Origin: Synechococcus sp. CCY 9618
Lineage (GTDB): Bacteria; Cyanobacteriota; Cyanobacteriia; PCC-6307; Cyanobiaceae
NCBI RefSeq assembly: GCF_019038415.1
Contig: NZ_JAFKRG010000011.1
Span: 1 to 64,000 of the forward strand
Length of the DNA: 64,000 nucleotides
Direction: 5' to 3'
Position numbers and translations under genes: made by a program. Shown one piece after another: positions 52,119-60,132 of the stretch. Every line of letters begins with the position of its first letter. Positions within the stretch are counted from its first letter, which is position 1. A model generated the notes under the pieces. That model saw nothing but the letters and a program-made list of their open reading frames with translations, did no database searches and was not told the origin of the DNA.

Positions 52119-52805
52119 TCAGAACTTGACGTAGAGCAGCGTCATGGCCTGCACGGCATCGAAACTGACCCCATCGGGCAGGAAGACGTAATTGACGTTG
52201 AATCCCAGAGTGATGTTGCGGGTGATGTTGAGGTCGAGGCCACCGGTGAGCATGGCGTTGGTCTGACCGGTGGAATAGGTGTTGGTGGCGATGCCGCCGC
52301 CCAGGTACGGAGAGACGACCGAGCGCCGGAAGAGATCGAGGGTGAGGGGGAGCTGGAAGGAGGTCTCACCGTTGTACCTGCCCTGCAGATCCCGGTTGCC
52401 GAAGATCACGCTGGGACGCAGGGAGACGGCCAGGGTCTCGTTGAGCTTGTAGCCCACCCGCCCGGTGAACACGCCGCTGTTGGGCAGGTCACTGCCGAAA
52501 TTGATGCCGCCGCCGATGCCGTAGATGCCCACGTTCTCGATCGGTTTGCCCTGCCGCGGCTGGATGGCGAGCTCGGCTGGATCCCGATTCGCCGGTGGGG
52601 GCAGGTAATCCGGGGGGAGGGTCGCGGCGTCGGTGACGGGCTCCCAGCCGGCGGCGGGCGCTTCGGCTGCCACCGGCACCCAGGGGGATGGAGCGATCGG
52701 CAGCGACTGGGCGTGTCCTGGTGGAGGTCCCATGGACAGACAGACCAGTCCCACAAAAAGGAGACCCGGCTGCAGGGTGGCTAGTCTCACTGGCTGGCGA
52801 CTCAC
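52119..52805 (-). CDS. Outer-membrane beta-barrel protein
   Basis: A 228-residue protein with a signal peptide (LATLQPGLLFVGLVCLSMGP, cleaved at HAQS), a proline-rich linker, and a C-terminal barrel of alternating strands (GIYGIGGGINFGSDL, FTGRVGYKLNETLAVSLRPS, SPYLGGGIATNTYS, AMLTGGLDLNITRNITLGFN) ending in LLYVKF with terminal Phe, as outer-membrane proteins do. Its start overlaps the end of the proline-rich protein gene by 4 bases. Located beside polysaccharide export genes; a structural or secretion role is possible. Confidence 0.65.
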   Translation of the reverse strand: MSRQPVRLATLQPGLLFVGLVCLSMGPPPGHAQSLPIAPSPWVPVAAEAPAAGWEPVTDAATLPPDYLPPPANRDPAELAIQPRQGKPIENVGIYGIGGGINFGSDLPNSGVFTGRVGYKLNETLAVSLRPSVIFGNRDLQGRYNGETSFQLPLTLDLFRRSVVSPYLGGGIATNTYSTGQTNAMLTGGLDLNITRNITLGFNVNYVFLPDGVSFDAVQAMTLLYVKF

Positions 52806-53881
52806 TGGGGGGCCACCATCCCGCTGCCTGCGGGGGAGGGCGCCGGAGTCGGTGAGGCGGGTGCCTCGGCGGCGGCCGGGACCGGTGGGGGAGGGGTGGG
52901 GGCACTGGCCACCGGCGAGACCCTGGCGGGGCTCGGGGAGGCCTTGACGGGAATCTCAGCGGGAATGGGCTGCAGGTTCACCACCGCCGGGGTGACCGAG
53001 CCGGGGGCGGGAGCCTGCTGCCGGCTCGACCATTCCTTGATGTCCTCGATCACCCCGGGATCATCGGGGTGGCTGAGCACATCCACCGTTCCATCCGACT
53101 GCAGGGCCAGGGGGACCTGGGTGGGCTTGCTGACCCGGGTGGAGGGCACGTAGATGACGCGGCCCTGCTGCAGCTTGGCGGACTGCTGCGGTTTGGCCGA
53201 TGGGGTGGGGGCCGCCGCCGGCAGGGTGCGGATGGCCTGGCGCATGGGTTCCCGCAGGTCCTTCGGCAGGGGAGCCAGGGGATCCCCACTGTTGGCCCAG
53301 CGTGCCCGTTCGGCCCGCGCCATGGGCGGCATCATCGGGGACCCCAGGTCCTGGATGGTGAGAACGCCGCCGAGGAGCTCGGAGCGTGAGAAGTTGCGTT
53401 GCAGGAGGTCGTGACCTCTGCCTGCGGCAGGGGTGCCCAGTTCCGGACCCTCGATCCGGAAAGGGACCTTGCGGGCGGCCGCCGGCTCGGGGCTCCGCAG
53501 GGAAAGCTCCGACGGGCGGGCTGGGCGGGGCCGGGCCCGGGAGGAGTTGGAGGGGCCGCTCAGGTCCAGACTGCGGGTGAGCGGGGCATCGAGCAGGGAC
53601 CCGATCTTTTCCGAGGCCGAGCTGAGCACATGGCCGGTGGTGGTGCGCAGCTCATCCAGTGGGGAGGGCGCCGATGGTCCCGGCGACTCCGGCAGGGGGT
53701 CGGCAAGGGAGGCGGTGGCCTCGTCGGTTCCCTTCGGATCGGCAGGCTGGTGAGGGGTCAAGTCCTTGACCCTGGCCTGCCAGCGGTCGTGGGCATCGAT
53801 GGCCAGCAGGGGAAGCCAGATCGACTGGCTCAGAAGGGCCCAGGCCATGGCCTTGGGGCTGATGGTTGGTTCGCGATACAT
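52802..53881 (-). CDS. Proline-rich hypothetical protein of the surface cluster
   Basis: A 359-residue protein with one N-terminal hydrophobic segment (AMAWALLSQSIWLPLLAIDA), then a long low-complexity region rich in Pro, Ser and Ala, a short conserved-looking part (VIYVPSTRVSKPTQVPLALQ, DVLSHPDDPGVIEDIKEWSS) and a Pro/Ala-rich tail. It looks like a periplasm-spanning anchored protein. It lies between the Wza-like export gene and the barrel protein, all minus strand, and probably belongs to the same export apparatus. No family recognised. Confidence 0.5.
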   Translation of the reverse strand: MYREPTISPKAMAWALLSQSIWLPLLAIDAHDRWQARVKDLTPHQPADPKGTDEATASLADPLPESPGPSAPSPLDELRTTTGHVLSSASEKIGSLLDAPLTRSLDLSGPSNSSRARPRPARPSELSLRSPEPAAARKVPFRIEGPELGTPAAGRGHDLLQRNFSRSELLGGVLTIQDLGSPMMPPMARAERARWANSGDPLAPLPKDLREPMRQAIRTLPAAAPTPSAKPQQSAKLQQGRVIYVPSTRVSKPTQVPLALQSDGTVDVLSHPDDPGVIEDIKEWSSRQQAPAPGSVTPAVVNLQPIPAEIPVKASPSPARVSPVASAPTPPPPVPAAAEAPASPTPAPSPAGSGMVAPQ

Positions 53882-53893
53882 GGTTGGGCCCTG

Positions 53894-55096
53894 TCAGCGG
53901 AAGTTGTTGTTGTTGTTGTTGCCGTTGAACGTGTCCCTGAAGAAATAATAGGAGCTGGCGGCCTGACTGAGGGGAACGATCACCTGATTGATGACGTCGA
54001 GGGCTTCGGCGTAGAAGGAGCGATTGACGATGATCGTGTCCCTGTCTCTCAGGGGAGGATTCAGACCTTTGGAGATGCCCGCCAAACCGTCCTTGTAACT
54101 GAACACCTCCCGGGTGGTGGTGCCGTTGCGGTTGAGCCTGACGAGTTCGATGTTGTTCTTGTTCGCCCGCCAGTTCTCCGCTCCTCCTGCCCGGAAGATG
54201 GCTTCGGCGAGGGGGGTGTTGGCCGGCAGGCTCAGGGTGCCAGGGGCCCTTACCTCCCCGATCACCGACACGCTGATGGTGGCTGGGGCCAGGTTGGTCG
54301 CCCCGATCTGAAGCACCTCTTCGGGGATCAGCTCCTCGGTGCGGGCGATCACCAGGGTGTCCCCATCGAATAGGATCGGATTCTGGCGCTGGTTGCCCAC
54401 CATGAACACCTGGGCCAGGTCGAGCACGGTCTGCTTCTGGCTTCCGTCCGGACCGGCGAGCCGCCGCAGCAGCACCTTGCGGATGTCGGCATTGAGGGTG
54501 ACCCCGCCGGCGGTCTGGATGGCGGAGACGGGTGTGGAGTAGGAGGGAAGCGGGTAGAGGCCGGGACGCCCCACCTCCCCGATGATGGTGACCTGGACGG
54601 GTCTGGGGCTGGTCAGGCTGAGGATGAGTTCGGGCCTCACCAGCTGCTTCGAATACAGGGAAGTGAGCCAGCGGGTCGCTTGTCCGATGGTCAGGCCCGT
54701 GAGCTGGACAGAGCCCAGCAGGGAAAGGGTGGAGGTGCCGTCGGGAAGAATCACGATCCCGCCGCCGATCGAGGCCGCCGAGGGGTCGGTGAAGGTGAGC
54801 TGGAGCCCGTCGCCTGGGCCGAGCACGTAGAGGTCGTTGTAGACCTCGGTGATGGAGAGGGGCAGCGGCGCAGCGGACCGTGGAGCGGCCTGGGCAACGG
54901 TGGATCGGAATGCCGCTGGGGAGGGCTGGTTTTGTGGGGAGATCGGCTGGGGCACCGCGGCCCTGAGGCCGCTCGGGCTGAACATCAGGCCCGAAAGACC
55001 GACAACCCCAGCGGCGGACAACCGGCGCCTAACGGAACGCTTGAGAAAGCGCTTGCACACCGCTTGGCGTACGGATGTTCTGAAAAGAGAGGCCAC
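53894..55096 (-). CDS. Polysaccharide export protein, Wza-like with SLBB domains
   Basis: A 400-residue secreted protein. After a signal-like N-terminus the Poly_export domain begins at NDLYVLGPGDGLQLTFTDPS, with GGGIVILPDGTSTLSLLGSV. SLBB repeats follow (VTIIGEVGRPGLYPLPSYST, ISVSVIGEVRAPGTLSLPAN). A C-terminal asparagine run (NNNNNN) and FR end the protein. Homologues form the outer-membrane exit channel for capsule or exopolysaccharide. Divergent from the Wzc-like kinase, 32 bases apart. Confidence 0.88.
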   Translation of the reverse strand: MASLFRTSVRQAVCKRFLKRSVRRRLSAAGVVGLSGLMFSPSGLRAAVPQPISPQNQPSPAAFRSTVAQAAPRSAAPLPLSITEVYNDLYVLGPGDGLQLTFTDPSAASIGGGIVILPDGTSTLSLLGSVQLTGLTIGQATRWLTSLYSKQLVRPELILSLTSPRPVQVTIIGEVGRPGLYPLPSYSTPVSAIQTAGGVTLNADIRKVLLRRLAGPDGSQKQTVLDLAQVFMVGNQRQNPILFDGDTLVIARTEELIPEEVLQIGATNLAPATISVSVIGEVRAPGTLSLPANTPLAEAIFRAGGAENWRANKNNIELVRLNRNGTTTREVFSYKDGLAGISKGLNPPLRDRDTIIVNRSFYAEALDVINQVIVPLSQAASSYYFFRDTFNGNNNNNNFR

Positions 55097-55128
55097 CGAC
55101 GGTCATTAATCGGATCACCACCATAGAC

Positions 55129-57789
55129 GTGGCAGTCAAGAGGCTTTTTGCCAGGTTGCCATTATCATCAGTTCAACTTTCCCCCGCAGCTCATAGCGTG
55201 ACCACGACGGGTGCTCCTCCTGAAGCCTTTCCGGGTGGTCTTCCGCCAACGGGGTCTTTCCCGTCGTCCGCTGCCGGCGGACGTCATGCTTCTCAGTATT
55301 CCGACCAACCGCTTCAGAGCCCCCTCAATCCCACCGCCGACGGCCAGGGCGGCTCAGGTGGTCTCGGCGGTCTGGTGCGGACCGTCAAGCGGCGTCAGTC
55401 CATCTTCCTGCTCACCTTCGCCGTGGTGACCGGCGCGCTCGCCGTCAACACCCTGCGCCAGCGGATCTTTTCCCCGGTGTACCAGGGGGGGTTCCAGATG
55501 CAGATCAGCAACCCCTTCGAAGACAAGACCGGAAGCGGCGGCGGCGGCGGTGGATCGGTTGAGAGCGTCGCCCGCAGCCAGGTCAGGAACGACGTGCCCA
55601 GCCTGATCGTGCTGATGCGCAGTCCCCTGCTGCTCGGGCCGGTGGCTCAGCGCCAGGGCATCCCGCTCGGGGCCCTCGCCGGGAGCCTCTCGATCAACCC
55701 TGAATCGGCTGCGGTGGAGAACGTTCTCAACGTCTCCCTCCGCTGGCCCGATCCCGCCAAGGGCAAGGCGATCCTGAGGCAGCTCGCCAAGGATTACACC
55801 GCCTTCTCCCTCACCCAGCGCCAGGCGGCCGTCAATTCGGGCGTCCGTTTCCTGGATCAGCAGGCACCGGCGATCGAGGCCAGGGCGCAGAAGCTCTCCC
55901 AGGAGATGCTGCGTTTCCGCGAGCGCAACAATTTCGTCGATCCGGTCACGGCGGCCGGCCAGATCCTCGGGGCCCGCGAGGGCCTGGTCAGTCAGCTTCG
56001 CGTCCTTCAGAACGATCAGGTCCAGTTGGACAGCCAGCTGAAGTCGATTCAGACCGGCAAGCTGCAGTTCACCCCCAGCGGAGCCCCATCGGCCCTGGAA
56101 CAGCTTGGCCGCAACACCGTTCTGGTGCCTGGTCGCGGTGGCACCGCTGCCGATGCCGCTGCGGCCAAGGGAACCCCCACCCCCCTCGATCTGCTGAACC
56201 AGTTCGAGCAGGAACTGGCCACCGCCAAGGGCACCTACAAGGAGAATTCCCCCATCGTTCAGTCGCTGCTGGCCCGCCGCAATCAGCTGCTGCCCGTGGT
56301 GCAACGCCAGGCCGCCGACGCTGTCAGGGCTCGATTGCTGTCCAATCTGGCCCAGCAGGATGAGATCAATCGTCAGATTCTGCTTCTCACCGAAAACTTC
56401 CGGAACAATCCCCAGAAGATGTCGGAGTTCGAGAACATCAACCAACGACTCTCCATCGCGCGCGAGCAGTATTCCTCCTACATCCAGGCCAGGGAGCGTT
56501 ACCGGCTTGAGATGGCCCGCTCGATCACCCCCTGGGAAGTGATCGGTCCCCCGGATTTCGGCGAAAGCCCCGTGGAACCCAACATCCAGCGCAACCTGCT
56601 GAGGGCCATCATGATCGGCCTGCTGGCCGGGCTTGGTGCCGCGATCCTGCGGGAGCGAACCGACAATGTCTTCCATACGCCGATGGAAGTGGAGAAGGAA
56701 CTCCAGTTGCCTGTTCTCGGCCTGATTCCCTATCTGCCTCTGGAGCCCGGTGTCGACATCGCCACCAGCATCTCCAAGATGTCGTCGAGCGAACGGTTCG
56801 CCATCAAGGAATCCCTGCGGAGCCTTTTCACCACCTTCCGGCTGCTGCGCGCCGACAACAACATCCGCATGGTGGGGATCACTTCCTCCACCCAGGGGGA
56901 AGGCAAATCCACCGCAGTCACCGTTTTTGCCAGCACCCTCGCCGATCTCGGCCTGAAGGTTCTGATTGTGGATTCGGACATGCGCCTGCCCATGCAGGCC
57001 CGATATCTGGGTGTGGAGCAGGGCGATGGCCTCTCCACCCTGCTCTCCGATTCCAGTCGCAACACCACGGATCTGATCCACACCATCGCCGAAAACATGG
57101 ATGTGCTGCCTGCCGGTCCGAAGCCTCCCGATCCTGCAAAACTGCTGAATTCCAGCCGCTGCAAGGAAATCATGGAGGAGATCCGTGCCCTTCCCGGCTA
57201 CGACATCGTCATCGTGGATGCGCCCCCCTGCCTGATGCTGGCCGACCCGATCCTGCTGGGTGAGAAGCTCGATGGCATTCTCTTCCTTGTGGGTCTGGGC
57301 AAGGTCAGCCGGGAGTTGGCGCCCCAGGCGAGCCGCCGCATCAGAGCCACCGGTGTCGATGTGCTGGGCATCATCTGCAACCAGGTGAACTTCCCGAGCC
57401 GGCTCAATGACTACGGCTATGAATATGGCTACTACTACCACTATGCCTACGCATCGGCCTCCGGTTACGCCAAGAGCGCTTCCCAGGGCCAGGGGTATGG
57501 AGGTTTCGGCAACTATGTCAAGCGCTACCGGGACAGCTATATGAAGGGCGCCCCGACCAACTCCCGTCACAACGAAGGTGAATCCGACGTCAAGACCTAT
57601 TTTCAGGCTGGCGTCGACGCCCCTCCCCCGTCAGCCGACTCTGCTGCCTCGTCCGGTCCGTCCTTGTCCCCTGATCGGGGCAACGGCAGTTACCTTCCCC
57701 GCTCTGAGCGCAGCTCATCTGTGCGCCGGTCCGGTGGTGGTCCTCTGGCCTGGTTGCGTCGCCGCTTCGGCGGCAGGAATCAGGGTTGA
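55129..57789 (+). CDS. Polysaccharide co-polymerase / BY-type tyrosine autokinase (Wzc-like)
   Basis: An 886-residue protein. The N-terminal Wzz domain has a first membrane helix (SIFLLTFAVVTGALAVNTLR), a long periplasmic coiled coil (about residues 220-470) and a second helix (NLLRAIMIGLLAGLGAAIL). The cytoplasmic BY-kinase shows Walker A STQGEGKSTA, Walker A' VLIVDSDMRLP and Walker B VIVDAPP. The C-terminus has a tyrosine cluster (YGYEYGYYYHYAY), the autophosphorylation tail. It controls polymer length and export. GTG start. Confidence 0.92.
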   Translation: MAVKRLFARLPLSSVQLSPAAHSVTTTGAPPEAFPGGLPPTGSFPSSAAGGRHASQYSDQPLQSPLNPTADGQGGSGGLGGLVRTVKRRQSIFLLTFAVVTGALAVNTLRQRIFSPVYQGGFQMQISNPFEDKTGSGGGGGGSVESVARSQVRNDVPSLIVLMRSPLLLGPVAQRQGIPLGALAGSLSINPESAAVENVLNVSLRWPDPAKGKAILRQLAKDYTAFSLTQRQAAVNSGVRFLDQQAPAIEARAQKLSQEMLRFRERNNFVDPVTAAGQILGAREGLVSQLRVLQNDQVQLDSQLKSIQTGKLQFTPSGAPSALEQLGRNTVLVPGRGGTAADAAAAKGTPTPLDLLNQFEQELATAKGTYKENSPIVQSLLARRNQLLPVVQRQAADAVRARLLSNLAQQDEINRQILLLTENFRNNPQKMSEFENINQRLSIAREQYSSYIQARERYRLEMARSITPWEVIGPPDFGESPVEPNIQRNLLRAIMIGLLAGLGAAILRERTDNVFHTPMEVEKELQLPVLGLIPYLPLEPGVDIATSISKMSSSERFAIKESLRSLFTTFRLLRADNNIRMVGITSSTQGEGKSTAVTVFASTLADLGLKVLIVDSDMRLPMQARYLGVEQGDGLSTLLSDSSRNTTDLIHTIAENMDVLPAGPKPPDPAKLLNSSRCKEIMEEIRALPGYDIVIVDAPPCLMLADPILLGEKLDGILFLVGLGKVSRELAPQASRRIRATGVDVLGIICNQVNFPSRLNDYGYEYGYYYHYAYASASGYAKSASQGQGYGGFGNYVKRYRDSYMKGAPTNSRHNEGESDVKTYFQAGVDAPPPSADSAASSGPSLSPDRGNGSYLPRSERSSSVRRSGGGPLAWLRRRFGGRNQG

Positions 57790-58331
57790 ATGTCGGGAGA
57801 GCGGCCGACCGTTCCGCGGCCCCTCACCCTCCCCCCCATCGGCTTGTCGGCCCCGGCACCAGGGGTCCCGAAGCCCTCGCTGATCAGGCTGTCGAGCATC
57901 ACCAGGTGGGGATAGATCGGCATCGCCATGGGATGGCAGCGGCGCACCCAGGCCAGGGCTTCCAGCAGGTCGATGCCCCGCAGGCGCGCCGTCAACCCCA
58001 CCGCCAGCAGGGGGGAGCGCTCGCGCCCCGCCATGCAGTGGAGATAGAGGGGCGGGGCCTCCTGCAGCAGCGCCTGGGCCCGGGTGATCGCCAGGACCAG
58101 CGCCTCGGTGCGCATGGCTTCCTGTTCCCGATGGTCGGGAAGGCTGATGCGGTCGCTCCTCCAGCCCTCCGGGAGGTTGATTCCCTGCTCCTCTTCCGGA
58201 TAGCAGCAGCTGAACCGGCTGCTGAAGCCTGCTTCCTCCAGTTGGAGCCAGTGGCTGTCGCTGCGTGGCAGGGGACCGATGGCCAGCTGGTTCGTCAGCA
58301 CCCAGCTGAAGGACAGGGACCCGGCAGCCAT
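57780..58331 (-). CDS. Dual-specificity/tyrosine phosphatase
   Basis: A protein of about 183 residues with the Cys phosphatase signature HCMAGRERSP (residues about 98-107) and an upstream general-acid region (LPDHREQE). The opening FSWVLTNQLAIGPLPRSDSH resembles other cyanobacterial phosphatases. ATG 58331 is chosen; an ATG at 58391 would add 20 residues. Its 3' end overlaps the kinase gene by 10 bases. It is a natural candidate to dephosphorylate the Wzc-like kinase tail, by analogy with Wzb, although its fold differs from low-molecular-weight Wzb. Confidence 0.78.
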   Translation of the reverse strand: MAAGSLSFSWVLTNQLAIGPLPRSDSHWLQLEEAGFSSRFSCCYPEEEQGINLPEGWRSDRISLPDHREQEAMRTEALVLAITRAQALLQEAPPLYLHCMAGRERSPLLAVGLTARLRGIDLLEALAWVRRCHPMAMPIYPHLVMLDSLISEGFGTPGAGADKPMGGRVRGRGTVGRSPDIQP

Positions 58332-58528
58332 CCCAGCTGGGGGGAGACGGGGCCGGGGTTGCAGCAACCGCAGCAGGGCACCGATCACCAACGGACCCCA
58401 GCAGGTACCGCCATGGCCGCGCAGGCTTCATGGGGGAGACGCGAGGAAGCCGTCATTTGCATGGGAAGGAAGGCGAGGCCGGGGGGAGCGGGAGAGGCCG
58501 AGGCTGGTTCGGTGATGGAGGTGCCGAC

Positions 58529-59197
58529 CTAATCAGGTGTTCGCAGCACGGGCTCCACCGTGCTCAGAACCTGTTCCCAGGTTTCCGGTGACGGCGGTGT
58601 GCCCCTGGCTCCCCGCAGGCTGATGAGGGTGCAGCCGTAATCCCGGTTGGGCTGCAGGCCGGCGATCCGCTCCAGGCCGGCAACCCAGCCGCTGGCCAGC
58701 CGATCGGTGAAGGGCCCCAGCTCTTCCCAGGTCACGCCGTAGCCATCGACCAGACCCCTGCCACGCACCAGACAGGTCTGGAGGGCGGCGTCCTTCTGGA
58801 TCCGTCCTGCGGCACTGGGGGTCGGTGTCCTGATCTCGCGTCGCTGCTCGAGGCTGAGGCTGGGCTGATCCCGGCCGATGAAGGCGGCCTGCAGATTCAG
58901 GCGCTGCCGCACGGAACCTGCCATCAGGGTGAGCGTCAGGCCCCTGGTCAGAGGGAACACCACCGGCGCCGAGGTGGAGAGTTCGAAGCCACGGCTGGCA
59001 GGCCAGGCAGGAACGGCGGACGGGGGATCGTCCGGCGCGAGGAGGCCTTCCCGCCTGAGGGCCGCCTCCAGGGGCTGACGCGGCAGCGGCGACGGAGCCG
59101 ATGGCCAGCGGGGGAGGACGATGGCCTGGGCCGCCAGCAGGGCGGCGATGGCGGCCACGGTGCCGTACCAGCGGACCAGCAGAGGGGCGCCGATCAT
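58529..59197 (-). CDS. Cyanoexosortase A system-associated protein
   Basis: A 222-residue protein with one N-terminal membrane helix (VAAIAALLAAQAIVLPRW) and an EpsI-like body (LTLTLMAGSVRQRLNLQAAF, CLVRGRGLVDGYGVTWEE). The position directly after the exosortase gene with a 4-bp overlap is that of the cyanoexosortase-associated partner in other cyanobacteria. Probably works with the exosortase at the cell envelope; molecular role not established. Confidence 0.75.
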   Translation of the reverse strand: MIGAPLLVRWYGTVAAIAALLAAQAIVLPRWPSAPSPLPRQPLEAALRREGLLAPDDPPSAVPAWPASRGFELSTSAPVVFPLTRGLTLTLMAGSVRQRLNLQAAFIGRDQPSLSLEQRREIRTPTPSAAGRIQKDAALQTCLVRGRGLVDGYGVTWEELGPFTDRLASGWVAGLERIAGLQPNRDYGCTLISLRGARGTPPSPETWEQVLSTVEPVLRTPD

Positions 59198-60132
59198 GGC
59201 CGCTCCTCCCGCCCGGTTGGCGATGGCAGGGGGGGCAGTTCCCTTTCCAGCAACCGCATGTAGGCCATGCCGAACAACAGGACCGCCACCCCGGAAAAGA
59301 CCAGGGATCCGGTGCTCTCGTGGAAGAAATCGAACAACCAGCTCCCTTTCGAGTGGCCGTAGCCGGCACAGAGGGCGAGCAGGGCAATGCGGAACGTGTT
59401 GCAGATCAGCCCGATCAGGGGCGCGATGAGCAGCACCAGGCAGCGGCTGGTCCAGGACCGGATCGGGAAGGCCAGAAGAAAGATCACTCCCACACAGAGG
59501 ATCTGGGCCATCATGTCCAGCCCGTTACAGGGACCGAGCACCTGAACCCCGCCGCCGGGGAGAAGCACATTTCTGGCATTGACCACCACGTCGAGACCGA
59601 GCACACTCAGCCAGACCCCCGACAATCGGGCGGTGACCAGACTGATTGGAGCCTCCGGCAAGGCACGCATCAGCAGGGCGAAGGCCGGCAGGGACATCAG
59701 GCAGAGAAAGGGATCGCGGAAGCGTCCCAGGCCGCCGGGCTTCTCCCCCATCAGGCCCAGGGCCAGGCCGCCGATCGGTGCGAGGGCGAACAGCAGGCCG
59801 TCCCAGTGCAGGATCAGGGCGGAGCGGGTCAGGACCCACAGCAGCAGCAGACTCCCCACGACCAGCCCAGGGCCGGAGGGCTGCGGCCTCAGGTCTTCGA
59901 ACTGATCCTCCATGCAGATCACCGCGCCTCCCCACACCAGCAGGGCGAAGACGGTGGTGTGCTCCGTCTGGCTGCTCTGAAAGACGGCGATGTTCTGGAT
60001 CGCCACCGCCGCGGCCAGGGCCAGCCAGAGATTTCGGGGCGTGGCCGGGGGAATGGCGGGGACGGCATCCCTCCAGGCCTGGGGAATTCTCTGCAGCAGT
60101 CCGCTGGAGAGGCGATGGACGAGATGATTCAT
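59194..60132 (-). CDS. crtA: Cyanoexosortase A
   Basis: A 312-residue membrane transpeptidase with about eight hydrophobic segments. The exosortase active-site triad is present: Cys202 in LGPCNGLDMM, Arg248 in NTFRIALL and His271 in FFHESTGSLVF. Exosortases cut and sort proteins carrying a C-terminal PEP-CTERM-type signal, in strains that also make exopolysaccharide. No target protein with such a signal is visible in this window. It overlaps both neighbours (dehydratase and associated protein) by 4 bases. Confidence 0.88.
   Translation of the reverse strand: MNHLVHRLSSGLLQRIPQAWRDAVPAIPPATPRNLWLALAAAVAIQNIAVFQSSQTEHTTVFALLVWGGAVICMEDQFEDLRPQPSGPGLVVGSLLLLWVLTRSALILHWDGLLFALAPIGGLALGLMGEKPGGLGRFRDPFLCLMSLPAFALLMRALPEAPISLVTARLSGVWLSVLGLDVVVNARNVLLPGGGVQVLGPCNGLDMMAQILCVGVIFLLAFPIRSWTSRCLVLLIAPLIGLICNTFRIALLALCAGYGHSKGSWLFDFFHESTGSLVFSGVAVLLFGMAYMRLLERELPPLPSPTGREERP

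Noticed and set aside
53903-53923. GTT repeat as a possible microsatellite
   Set aside because: It simply encodes the asparagine run near the end of the Wza-like protein.
55354-57570. Long minus-strand frame opposite the tyrosine kinase
   Set aside because: No recognisable domain; explained by codon bias of the kinase gene.
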